DNA of 64,000 bases from Drosophila miranda (Eukaryota; Arthropoda; Insecta; Diptera; Drosophilidae), in assembly GCF_003369915.1 (NCBI RefSeq), contig NC_046675.1, positions 1,674,001 to 1,738,000 of the forward strand. The letters are read 5' to 3'. Positions 33,600-43,974 of this stretch are shown in pieces. The notes beneath the pieces were generated by a model that had not been told where the DNA came from, searched no databases, and saw only the letters and a program-made list of their open reading frames with translations. Each line of letters begins with the position of its first letter. Position 1 is the first letter of the stretch. The position numbers and the translations under genes were made by a program.

Positions 33600-34120
33600 A
33601 TGGTTTTGCTGGACAATTCGAACGTAAATAAATGAAAGATACTTGCAATTCAGACGAAATAACTAACGAAACTTGCTTACAGTTCATACTCCGCTTGGAG
33701 AAGATTGCCAATGCGGCCAAGAAAGATTCTTCTTTCACAGTAACATTCAAACGCTGTAAGTATCGCACACTTGCTGATTCCATTCCACACCTGCATTCGA
33801 ATTAGTAATAATTTCCCATTATCACTTCCAGACGATGGCAACAACAAACCCGTGCCTAGAGCTGGAAGACCACCGTTACCCAAGCCAGATGTCTACATGT
33901 GCCTGGTGCGAGCTCAGTGCAAGTCGCAAAAGGTAAGTGTACGCCAAAGTCCTTAAAATATAAGCGTTAATAGGAAATTTTTCGACAGATTTCCACAGTT
34001 GTGCGCCAGGAGGATGTACCCACCATGATGGGAATGTACTCGCAGTTCATGAAGAGCAAAATGGACGGTCTGAAACGTGTAAAGAAAGTGAAAAGCAAGG
34101 CAAAAGCCACCAAGGGATAG
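33600..34120 (+). CDS. Srp14: Signal recognition particle 14 kDa subunit
   Basis: SRP14 pairs with SRP9 on the Alu domain of SRP RNA and pauses translation during ER targeting. Exons 33600-33623, 33683-33755, 33832-33932 and 33989-34120 join with matching phases to 109 aa. The product starts MVLLDNSNFILRLEKIANAA, followed by SFTVTFKRYDG. The central loop is rich in Pro, Lys and Arg (KPVPRAGRPPLPKPD). The conserved block MCLVRAQCKSQKISTVV is next, and a basic tail ends KVKSKAKATKG. Length and order fit animal SRP14. SRP72, another subunit of the same particle, lies 8 kb downstream. Confidence 0.94.
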
Positions 34121-34237
34121 TCGGGGGGCTTGAGAAATTCGGGGTTTAGGTAAAAATATTAGTTGCCTGTTTGCCAGGTTATTCGTTTTAAATGCATTTG
34201 CAACCGTATGTGTATTTGTGCGCTTGTTATTGAACTA

Positions 34238-34966
34238 TTATAAAACGTTGGAACGAGGGTAGAGATCCTTTTGGACGCACAAATCTAGCAGCCACTTGGG
34301 CAATCTGTTGTTCCTTAGCCCGTAAATGTGCTTTGGCCTTATCAGATCCACGAAGGCATACAGATCTTGGATGAATTCTTTATCCCCTAGCAGCGCGTCG
34401 TCAATGTACACGATATCAATGCCTTCGCCAAGGGCACGATGAAAAGATGCACAGGCCTTGGGCAGAAAATCCAAATATCCAGACAATTCATCCACAATCA
34501 GCGTTCTCGTCTGTCCATCTGTAATTAAAGTCTGCAATGGTTACTGGAAAGCCATAATTTACAGGATAGACTCACTCTCTATGCAGTACATGGTCATGTT
34601 CATCCCGGCTTTGCTTTTTCCTGCTGGTATCAGCGTCAAAGTGATCTTCGTTTGGTCGAAGGTCACCTCAGTCGGTTTGTTGGGACTTATGACTTGACGA
34701 GTGCAGTATTTGTAGACTTCTTTACAATTGTCCTGCGATCGCAGCCGAAGCATATGCTCCTCGGAGCCAATGATGTATGCGCACCATTCGGTGGGCACAA
34801 CATGCTCTTTGAAGGCGGCTGACGTCAAGACAAGCGCTCCGTTGTGCTAAAAAACCAAGATTGGGAATATATATGATTGATGATCGGCATTACGTACCTG
34901 TTCGAAGGGTCCATACTTTTTTTGGGCATCTAGAATCAGGGGCTGACCAAGATCATTGAAAAACAT
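34238..34966 (-). CDS. Uncharacterised protein, possibly PSMG1-like proteasome chaperone
   Basis: Exons 34898-34966, 34576-34846 and 34238-34518 join in frame to 206 aa. No strong named domain is visible. The C-terminal third (GIDIVYIDDALL, then LYAFVDLIRPKHIYGLRNN) resembles by eye the end of human PSMG1 (proteasome assembly chaperone 1), where a short Leu/Ile strand is followed by a conserved VEAFKPIL..KGL block. I treat that as a weak hypothesis. No signal peptide or membrane helix, so probably cytosolic. The presumed ATG lies 8 bp from a motif 1 core promoter, implying either a very short 5'UTR or use of a later start; the next in-frame ATGs are in exon 2. Confidence 0.7.
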
Positions 34967-34973
34967 ATTTATG

Positions 34974-35470
34974 CAGTGTGACCGCGGATTTATCGTTAAA
35001 CTATACGGTCCGACCCTCGAAAATATACCAAAATATACCTTCTCATTTAAAAAATATACAGTAAAAATACTGACGAATTCAAGTTCTATTTTACATATTC
35101 CTCAATTTTGATATTCCGTCGAATATTACTGGCTATATAGATCTCTCAGCCATGCCCATATAATTTTATACAATTAATGAACCTATTTTCTAATTGACTG
35201 GTTTATTTTAAGCACTTGCTTTTATTGGATTTTTATATAACAATGGAAATGGAATTTAATAGATTGATGAGATCACTAAAATATACCGACACTAAGAAAT
35301 ATAACAATGAAAAAGCAATCTTAGCCCTCTTAACCCCCTTAATTTCAACAGGTAAACAAATTGCTCGTAAATATTTGTAGATCCATTATATCCTTTTTCT
35401 TTACTTATAAAAAACTCACGATATTCATCGATTTTGATATTCGGCTCAATATTCCTTTCACCTGACCATC
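34974..35470 (-). repeat. Motif 1/6 promoter-like repeat, copy D (two arms)
   Basis: Arm D1: motif 1 on the minus strand at 34974-34983, motif 6 cores to about 35070, then the shared flank (GACGAATTCAAG, TATTCCTCAATTTTGATATT, CTCAGCCATGCCCATATAAT). Arm D2 (about 35256-35470) has weaker motif 6 cores and the second flank type (TTAGCCCTCTTAACCCCCTT, AACTCACGATATTC) shared with copy E-left. Both point toward the 206-aa gene. Confidence 0.72.
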
Positions 35471-36422
35471 GACAACAAGGACTTTGTAAATGGCAACCAA
35501 AGGAGGGTTACTAGACTCTAGATAAATATCGTTTTTGTTAGGTTTAAGAAAGATACAAATGTTTTCCACTTGCTTATTTATTTATACTCAGCTAAGTTAT
35601 GTTGAGAAAATCATTTCGACGTTAAAATATATGCAAGAGTGCCATACAGCCACAAATCCAATACGGATATCGATAACAGACATGGAATAGTTATCGAATT
35701 TGAATTTTAGACTTCATGTCAAAGATAAAACAAAGTTTTGATTGTGTTTAGTAGCATTTATCTTTATAAGTATACGGGTTTCTTTAAACTGTTCTTCTCC
35801 GTTAAACATACATACATATACTGTTTTTCTCTATTATCTATCACAATGAATATTTGTGTACGCGTGTTTAAATGTGTGTCTTGTGTGTGTCTGTCATAGA
35901 ATTTGGATCACGTTACATATTGGGAACAATCAAATTGACTTATGCTAGCAATAAACTCGTTTACGAACAACTTTATACGCATATGTAATGTATACATTTT
36001 TCCATTTTGCGGTTGGAACAAAGACAGTCTTGTACAATATCCGAAAGGATTGTTCTCGAACCGACTACACATCCGATATTGCGTTTGTAATTATTACTCG
36101 ACATTTGGCCATTAATGAGCAAGTGTGTGTGTGTGCGTAAATGTGGACAAAGATGAGGGAGGGAAGGGATACTTATATAGGAAAGGAATGAAAACATAAA
36201 GAAAGACTCCTTCAATCATCAGAATAAATGTACATATAGATACCACCAGAAAACACCCGAGAGCGCGGCGTGCTGGTACAATAAGAAAATGACTAAACGC
36301 ACAAGAACGTGCACATCATAGATATACATAACAAAAAATATATAACTTAAGAGCAGAAATTAAATTAATTGATTAATCTGTATAGGTAACAATATATTCC
36401 AACCTAACTCTTCCGACGGGGT
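35471..36422. other. 3' flank of the Thr-rich glycoprotein gene
   Basis: AT-rich, with ATCGATAA (DRE-like) near 35668 and a short GT run near 36126. Most is probably the 3'UTR of the minus-strand glycoprotein gene. No other gene seen. Confidence 0.5.
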
Positions 36423-38917
36423 TCAGTTGAAAGTGTTGTAGCGCAGATTGCTGTCCACATCGCCGACATTGCCGCCAAAGCCGCCCGCCTGCGAATTGGT
36501 TGGCTCGTCGGCCATGAGATCTGTACTGGACTGCGAGTGGCGCCGTGGGCCCGGCCATGCCCAAACATCACGTATGCTGTCGATGAGACGCTGCGAGAAC
36601 GTCTTGTACTCCATGTCCACCGACTGCGTGTCCCCGAAATTGAAGTCAGCCACTTCCACGGTGAAACTGTGCCCCGAAATACATCATATATAGAATCTCT
36701 TTTGCTATGCAAAGATGCTAAATCTCACCGATTCCGGCTCTGTATGTAGTAGGCCACGCCAAAGACCACGAGTATGACGGCCATCAGAGTACAGGTAACA
36801 GGCACAACCACTACGGAAAGCTGCGACTGCTTCTGGGCTGCAAATACAACGAGTAGAAAGCGTCAACAAACTGAAAGGAGTAGTGAAGAAAGAGAGATCT
36901 GTGCATACCTTCGTACATGTTGATGGTGACCTGGTTGACCGTCTGCGAGACCTCGTTGCGTATGACAAACAATATGGTTTTACTTTCGGAGAAGTAACGC
37001 TTGTAGCTAAACGCACACTTGTTGTACACATCATAGATGGTGCACGTCTCATTGCCTGTGGCATTATAGGGTGCTGTAAAGGCACAAAGGTAGGGTTTGT
37101 TTTGTTGCTTCACTGGGGCGAGGTGTCCACTTACCATTGTAGACCTTCACGCAGACATCGAATGGCGGCGACCCCTTGCAGCTGACGTCTAGGCTAAGCA
37201 TCTCCCAGTGCTGCAGCCAGTTCTTGCCGGTGGTACCGAAGCTGACAACCGGATCTGGAGCATGGAAATAAATAGGATGAAATAGAATTACCCAAATGGG
37301 ACTCTGCTAAACTCACCCTTGGACACAATGCGATGCTGGAAGTACCCATAGATCTTACGCGAATCCTGCGCTATGATCTTTCTATCGACGCAATTGTATG
37401 GCGGCTCCACGCCAGGCACAACAGTGAGATGGGAAACCCTCCGCACGCCCAGAGGATTGACCAGAGCAACCGATACGTTCGAAGAGGAATCTGCGTTCTG
37501 CTGTTGCTCCTTCAGGGCACTGGTTAAGTTCAGGCCAAGAATGGCGGCATTGGCGTGCATAGCCTGAATTAAGTCGCGTTTGGAGCGCGTGGGCGGCTTG
37601 GGAGTGGTACTGGTTGTAGTCGTTGTGGCTGGGGTTGTGGTGCTCGAGGTGGATGTGGTAGTTGCAGGTGTTGTGCTAGTTGTCGTCGTCGTACTGGTCG
37701 TGGTCGTTGTCGTGGTCGTGGTAGTCGTCGTGGTCGTGGAGGGCGTGGGCTCGGGCGGCCAGTCCAGCGACGCAACGACCAGAACCTCGATATCATAATA
37801 TTGCTCTGCCTTCTGATATGTGGCCAGATAGTCCAAGGCACTCGACATGCCTAGATATGTGCAATTTTGAAACCAGTACGTCTGAATGTGATAGCCGTTC
37901 TCCCGCAGAAACTCTAGGTCGGCCGGCCACAGCGATATACTATGATTCACTGCTCCTTGGGTGGAAACAAAGTCATGCGGCCGCGACGCATTGCCCTGAA
38001 TGAGCTCCAGCCTGCCGCCCAGCGTGTCATCCAACATAATGCTGGACTTGTTCTCGGCCACCGTTATCCAAAACAGATAGGACTTATCAACTCTCACTTC
38101 CACGACCCGCTCACCCGGCTGCATGTGATCCTTGGTGTACTCAAATGTCCAGTTGCTAACGGCTTGGGTTGTCTCAATCTCCTGCAGCAAACGGATATAC
38201 AATAAAATAATATAATAGTTGTTTCGCGTTTAAAATGCAAATTAATCAACAATAGGGGGAAAAACGGACCGCTTATAGAACAGCGTACCAGGCACGATCG
38301 GAAAAGCTGTCGCGCTTAAATAAAATTAGCATTAAATCCAATGACGCCATATCAATTGAAGCGAAGCGAAGCCACGCTTCGCTTCTATTCTAAAACTAGG
38401 CCCCGGGGAAAATTGTATGACTATTAGCTTTTAATCTAACATAAGGCCTGGGCATATGTCTACTTTCTTTTGGGCAGGTGAAATGCCTGAACGTGTTCTC
38501 TTTCGTGGTTTAATCAGGCATAAATGGGCGTACGCCCCACCAACACACCAACACACACGACCAACATACGCGTTTACATTTTGCAATTAAAATGAATTAT
38601 TAGTCATGCCAACTGGGACGGGATTTCTTTTGTCAGCGGCCATTACCTTTCGATGGCCCGCATTGTCCTTCCAAACGAACTTGTAGGTGCCGTCGGGGGC
38701 GGGTTTGTTGCCGTCGAACAGCGTGGCAGTCACGTTCACCGTGGATCCAATGAGCGCCTGGTCGGGTGCATTTATTAGAACCATGAAACATGTAACTGCA
38801 ATCGGAGAATATCATTAGTTTCGTGGCTTATTGATTCCATCGTGCCCTGCCCATACCTGTTTGCACAAAAGCGTAGAAAATCAACGTCGCCGTCAGAGTG
38901 TGGACTGTGCGAGTCAT
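36423..38917 (-). CDS. Type I membrane glycoprotein with Thr-rich stalk and RSKR site (TMEM130/GPNMB-like?)
   Basis: Seven exons (38857-38917, 38647-38795, 37317-38181, 37135-37254, 36909-37073, 36729-36837, 36423-36666) join in frame to 570 aa. Residues 1-20 form a signal peptide (LTATLIFYAFVQT). The ectodomain has several N-X-S/T sites and PKD-like stretches (IGSTVNVTATLFDG, TYKFVWKDNAG). A Thr-rich mucin-like stalk runs at about 216-264. It is followed by TRSKRD, a furin-type R-X-K-R site. A second Cys-containing ectodomain part leads to one transmembrane helix (VVVVPVTCTLMAVILVVFGV). A cytosolic tail of about 80 residues ends DSNLRYNTFN. A PKD region, stalk, convertase site and single helix recall PMEL/GPNMB/TMEM130, but the relation is my inference. 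Confidence 0.8.
37600..37745 (-). repeat. ACN-codon repeat encoding the poly-Thr stalk
   Basis: Imperfect trinucleotide repeat (minus-strand ACC/ACG/ACA/ACT) coding the longest Thr runs. Length probably varies. Confidence 0.8.
38182..38646 (-). other. Intron 2 of the Thr-rich glycoprotein gene
   Basis: 465-bp intron; a GAAGCGAAG tandem repeat near 38358-38385. Nothing else seen. Confidence 0.6.
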
Positions 38918-39617
38918 TTTCGCAATGTCGTATTGTCCCCCGACCCGCAGATGCTTAATGTGGAAAATCACTTGTGCTGGTGCTCCCTTGCCACCACCCC
39001 TTCGCCCATTCGACTATCGTAACAAACAAAAAATATCAAAAACAAACACAAAGAAGAGGGAGGGTACGACGTTTTTGCACAACGTTTACACCCACTTTTA
39101 TAGCTTATTCTACACGTTGAACACAGTTAATTGCTTTAGATTTCGAGGCAAAGCTGCTTTCTACTAGCTGTGCAGCATTTGCAATAGCAGTTCTATTGCG
39201 TTTTTAATTTGTTCTAACAAATTTCTGCAGGCTGCAGTGAAATGAATCGCAAATAGCAGTCTGCAGTCTGGCAACTCTGCGCAGCAGGGTTGCTCTTTTG
39301 GAGAGGAACATTTATCGAGATGGCAGCACTGATTGGTACAATTCAAAAAAAACGATCAATCGTGTTTTTCTTTTTAGTTATGTTTAAAATACTAATTTTC
39401 GTTTTATTCGTTAGTTGTAAATAATCATATATGCCTGCGTACATATCTGTTGGTTTGTGTGTGTATATGTTAATATTTGAAGTAAACTTAATAGTACAAA
39501 TGAAATACAACGAGATGAAAAAGCAATAATTACTTTGGGATAAGCAGACCGCACAAAATACTACTCAATACATTGCTTAGAGCAGACGACGACGACGACG
39601 ACGGTTCGTCCGCCCGC
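38918..39617. other. Spacer between glycoprotein start and Sep2 stop
   Basis: Holds the glycoprotein 5'UTR and promoter (left) and the Sep2 3'UTR (right), with a CGACGACGACGACGACG run at about 39586. No clear core-promoter motif or other gene. Confidence 0.5.
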
Positions 39618-41317
39618 TTACTTCTTCTTGCTCTTGCCCAGCGTGAGCGTGTGGTGGGCAGTGGCCAACTGCTGCTTGCGCCGCTGAAAGTCAAGATAGT
39701 CCTCCTCGAGAGCCTTGCGCGACTCCTCCAGCTTTCGCTTCTCCTCGGCATGATCGCGCTTCAACTTCTCGAACTTGGCATGCAAGTCCTTCTCGCTCTC
39801 CTTCAGCTCGGCCTCCTTCTCCTTGACCCGCTGCACAAACATCTGCCGTACCTCCTCCTCTTTGGACTGCAGCTCGGCCAAATGATTCGAGCGCTTTGCC
39901 TCGAACGTCTGCTGGAACGAGATCGGCTTGTTCTCGCTATCCACATCGCTGAAGCCCATCTGCTCCAGGCGCTTCTGCCTGTACAGCTCGTAGTGTCGCG
40001 TGTGGGTCTTCTCCCGCATATCCTCCATGTTTGTGCGAATGAGCATCTCCCGCAGCTTGACAAAATCGCAGTGGGTCTCGTTCTCCACCTGCACCGTGCC
40101 CCAGGGATACTGGCGGGCGCGTATCAACTTGTTGCCCACCTTGATGAACTCTGTGCTGCCCACGACGGCAAAGGGAATGTGTGAATTCATGCTGGTGTTG
40201 GTCTCGGCCACGGTCTCGTCATCGGTGGGAAACTGATAAATGTGCACCCCATTGGTGTTCAGCTCCTGGATGATCTTCGCCTTGAATCGCTGCAGTTCCA
40301 CCTTCGAAATGGTGTCGGCCTTTGCAATGACCGGTATAATGTTCACCTTGCTGTCCAGCTTCTTCATGCACACCAAGTCCAGCGACTTGAGGCCATGACC
40401 CGTCGGACAAATGAAGTAGAGGCATATATGGATGCGACTGTCGTGGCATGTGACCAGCGAACGTTTGATTTTCAGCTCCTCCTGCAGATAGTTCTCGAAC
40501 TGGGCATCGATGTAGTCGACGACCGCCTTGAACGAATCGTCCTTGTTGATCTGATCCCCATAGCCCACGGTATCGCAAATTGTCAGCTTAAGCCGCACAT
40601 TGCTCTCCTGCAGCTCGTACGTGTGGGCCTTCAACTTAACGCTGGGCAGGGTGTGGGGGCTTGGCGTCGACTCAAAGCTCGTGTTAAAGAGCGTGTCCAT
40701 CAGTGTGGATTTTCCCAGACCAGTCTCGCCTGCGTTGATAGAAAACAGAAATGGAAAGGGGGAAAAATTTGTATCAAAATCGTGCCATAAGTGAGCCTCA
40801 ATTGGGCACTAGACTGTCATGCCCGGCATTGGTGTCAGGGTGAAATCTGTAGAAAGCAGCATTGAAAATCGATTGGATTGGTGGTAGGCAGGCCCTCTGC
40901 ATGTTAATCATTTGAAGGCGTCCGTCTGCGCCAATTCCAATTGTTTAAAAGCGTACACATGCACGAGTATGTATGCGTGAACATATGTACGTGAGTCATT
41001 TCATACAATATTTGGATCCCTGTCCAATGCACTCCACTCCCAGCTCCACTTCAAACATACATACACACACACATGCATGCATGTGTACACAAGTCCGTCT
41101 TCGTTGATTCACTCTGTGCCGCCGCATACACACACACACCAATAGTATAGTGCATTCGTATATACACACCTATACACATGACGTTGAAAACGAATCCGTT
41201 CTGAACGCTCTTGTTGACCAATTGATCAGGCAGGCTATCGAATCCCACATGGCCTGATTGCTTCAGAGTGCGTAGATGCATCTCTTTTTTATTGACGAAA
41301 TCCACTTCAGCAGTCAT
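39618..41317 (-). CDS. Sep2: Septin 2
   Basis: GTP-binding septin that assembles into heteromeric filaments at cleavage furrows and the cell cortex. Exons 41170-41317 and 39618-40729 join inside the P-loop ([11 protein letters not shown]) to 419 aa. Motifs: G1 GETGLGKST at 50-58, G3-like DTVGYGD, G4 AKAD and the septin unique element ([20 protein letters not shown]). A coiled coil of about 100 residues ([39 protein letters not shown]) ends with a basic tail GKSKKK. The presence of an intron distinguishes it from Sep5, which I recall as an intronless retrocopy of Sep2. It shares a divergent promoter region with Srp72. Confidence 0.93.
40730..41169 (-). other. Sep2 intron
   Basis: 440-bp intron with CA and CATA short repeats near 41060-41150. 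No nested gene seen. Confidence 0.6.
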
Positions 41318-41387
41318 TTTGCAACAATTCAACACAGAAAAACCGAACGACCAGACCAAATATATCGCGCAAAAGGCGTCGGCCAGG

Positions 41388-41734
41388 GACCCTCAGAATG
41401 TACCGAAATATATCGTCATATTTTGAAAATATACCGTAAATATACCGATGTAGACGAACTTAGCCCACTTAGGCCCCCTCTATTTAAACAATGTTACTGA
41501 TTGTTAATTTTTCTTTTAGATCCATGCCACCTCTCCTCTGAACTTAAAAAAACCACGATATCTTTCCCCTGTCAAGTCGAAAATTGTTTCATTAATCGGA
41601 TAAAATGATCTGGGCAGGGCTGAGGGTTCTATCTATATTCGTCGGAATATCAAAAACAAGGAATTTGTATGAGTTTATTTACGGTATATTTTGAAAATGA
41701 GACGGTATATTTCGGTAAATCCGCGGTCACACTG
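41388..41734. promoter_or_regulatory. Motif 1/6 repeat copy E: inverted pair between Sep2 and Srp72
   Basis: Left arm (41388 to about 41560) has minus-strand motif 6 cores facing Sep2 and the second flank type (CTTAGCCCACTTAGGCCCCC). Right arm (about 41600-41734) is inverted: plus-strand GGTATATTTTG and GGTATATTTCGG motif 6 cores, then a perfect motif 1 (GGTCACACTG) at 41725-41734, 71 bp before the Srp72 ATG. The left arm lacks a clear motif 1. Together they look like a bidirectional promoter made from two head-to-head repeat copies. Confidence 0.75.
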
Positions 41735-41804
41735 CACGCAAATCGAAAGTTCACGTCGGCAAGTTAAATTTTTTTACCCACTGGCCTCTTTTCTGTAAAT
41801 AAAC

Positions 41805-43908
41805 ATGTCGAAGGACGCGAATCCAAAGGAGGCTGTGATTAAGGCAGCCTACGCCGATGTGCACAAGTTTGGCAACAATCGCGAGTTCGACAAGGCCGTC
41901 AAGGCTGTGAATCGCAGTAAGTTTTCTTTCTGTTTGCAACGTGTTCGTTCCCATTGGTAATCTCTCGTTCGCCCTCCCGCTAGTCCTGGGTGTGGCACCG
42001 GATGACCCCACGGCGCTCCATTGCAAGGTGGTATGCCTGCTGCAGCTGTCGAAGTTCGAGGAGGCGTACAAGTTTATTGAGAAGAACCGTCTGTCGGCGC
42101 TGGTGTTCGAGAAGTCTTACTGCGAGTACCGCCTGAACAAGCAGGCGCAGGCACTAAAGACGATTGACGATGCTGCTGGGGCTCAGCCGCTGCCGCCGAA
42201 CCTCAAGGAGCTGCGCACGCAGATTTTGTATCGCCTGGAGCGCTATGATGAGTGCCTGGAGTCCTACAAGGACATCATTAAGAACACCAGCGATGAGTAC
42301 GAGGACGAGCGCCGCACCAACCTCAGTGCGGTGGGAGCCAACTTGGCCTTGAACAAGAGCAAGGACATACCCGAGGTACCGGAAGACACATACGAGCAGT
42401 ACTTTAACAGCGCCTGCATCCACTCCAATCGCCAGAAGTTTGCAGATGCGGAGCGCAAGCTGCGCACCAGTGAAAAGCTGTGCCGCGAGTTCCTTGAGGA
42501 GGAGGGCGCCTCGGAGGAGGAGATCCTCGAGGAAGTGGATGTTATACGCGTCCAGCTAGCCTACTGCCTGCAGCTGCAGGGCAAGATCAAGGAGGCCAGC
42601 ACCATTTACGCCGAGTGTCTGCGCCACAAGCCCAAGGACGCGGCCCTGGTCGCGGTGGCCAGCAACAATTCAGTGGTCATCAACAAGGATCAGAATGTGT
42701 TCGACTCGAAGAAGAAGATACGCGCCGCCATGGCCGAGGCCTGCGATGCGAAGCTCACGTCCCGCCAGAAGCAGGTGATTGCTCTGAACAACTGCCTGCT
42801 GGCCCTCTACACCAATGCCAGCGATCAGGTGCATCAGCTCAGCCAGAAGCTGGCCCAGACCTATCCCCACGTGGAGTTCGAGGCGCTGCTGATCCGCTGC
42901 ACCCAACTGGGAATGGACAAGAAGCACAAGGAGGCAATCGATCAGCTGCAGAAGTTTGCGGCCGCCCATCCATCCCACCAGTTTGTCAGCAAGTTTGCCA
43001 TCATTCAGTTGCAGCTGCTTCAGGGCAATCGTCGGGATGCCATTGAGACGCTGCTGTCGCTGGGCGAGGCCAAGTACAAGCCCGGCATTGTGTCCGCTTT
43101 GGTCTCCCTCTATCTGGGCACGGACAACAAGACGGCCGCCTCGGCACTGCTCAAGTCCGCCGTGGACTGGTACAAGAAGAACAATGTCAGCAGCGGGGAC
43201 CTGTCGGATATGTGGCGTCAGGCTGCAGAGTTCCATTTGCGTGGCGGTGCTTCGGAGACTGCGGCCAGCTCGCTGGAGGAGCTGCTGAAGCTCAATCCCA
43301 ATGACATGAAGGTGCTGGCCCAGTTGGTCATCGCCTACGCGCAGTTCAATCCCAAGCGGGCTCTCGAAATAAGTCGGAAGCTGCCCAAGCTGGAAACATT
43401 GACAACGGCCTCCGAAATCGATGCCCTGGAGGCGGCCAACTGGGTGATGTCTGCCAAGGCGGCCAAGAAGTCGGCCAACTCCAAGATCGAACCGTCGCCC
43501 ACCACTCCCGGGGATAAGAAGAAGAGCCACAATCGGAAGCGGAAGGGCAAGCTGCCCAAGAACTACAATGCCGAGGTGGCCCCGGATTCGGAGAGATGGC
43601 TGCCAAAGTATGAGCGTTCTGGCTTCCGGAAGAAGCGTGGCGGTGCCCGCGGCAAGGACATCATCAAGGGCTCTCAGGGCATGGCTTCGGGAGCAGCGGA
43701 TCAATAGTGAGTGGAGTTTTTGGATATCGTTCGAGTTCGAGTGTTTCTAATTGTTATCTGTTTCTCGTTTCCTTTCAGCGACATGTCGAACCGCGTGAAT
43801 ATAACCAAGAATTCCCCTGTGACGCCCGTCTTTCAGGAGACTACCCCTGGGCCCAGGCAACAGCATCGCAAGGGTGGCCACAAAAAGAAGAAGGGCGGTC
43901 GCTTCTAA
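41805..43908 (+). CDS. Srp72: Signal recognition particle 72 kDa subunit
   Basis: SRP72 binds SRP68 and SRP RNA in the targeting particle. Exons 41805-41916, 41984-43706 and 43779-43908 join in frame to 654 aa. The protein is mainly TPR-like helical repeats (for example LGVAPDDPTALHCKVVCLLQ, KLRTSEKLCREFLEEEGAS and AQLVIAYAQFNPKRALEISR). The SRP72 RNA-binding motif follows, with PDSERWLPKYERSGFRKKRG near residue 575-595. The last exon encodes a basic tail (HRKGGHKKKKGGRF). The final donor interrupts a potential stop codon (CAA TA|G), so a transcript keeping this intron would end at once after GAADQ. The gene converges on Pus1 with 66 bp between stops. Confidence 0.95.
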
Positions 43909-43923
43909 GCTAGAGAAATGCAT

Positions 43924-43929
43924 TTTATT
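43924..43929 (-). terminator. Poly(A) signal likely used by Pus1
   Basis: Minus-strand AATAAA 45 bp past the Pus1 stop and only 16 bp from the convergent Srp72 stop, so the two 3'UTRs probably overlap. Confidence 0.5.
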
Positions 43930-43974
43930 CAAACACTAATTAAACGAAACTGGTTTACATAACCCTAAGGCTGA

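Noticed and set aside
42670-43704. 344-codon minus-strand ORF
   Set aside because: Antisense shadow of Srp72; no family sequence.
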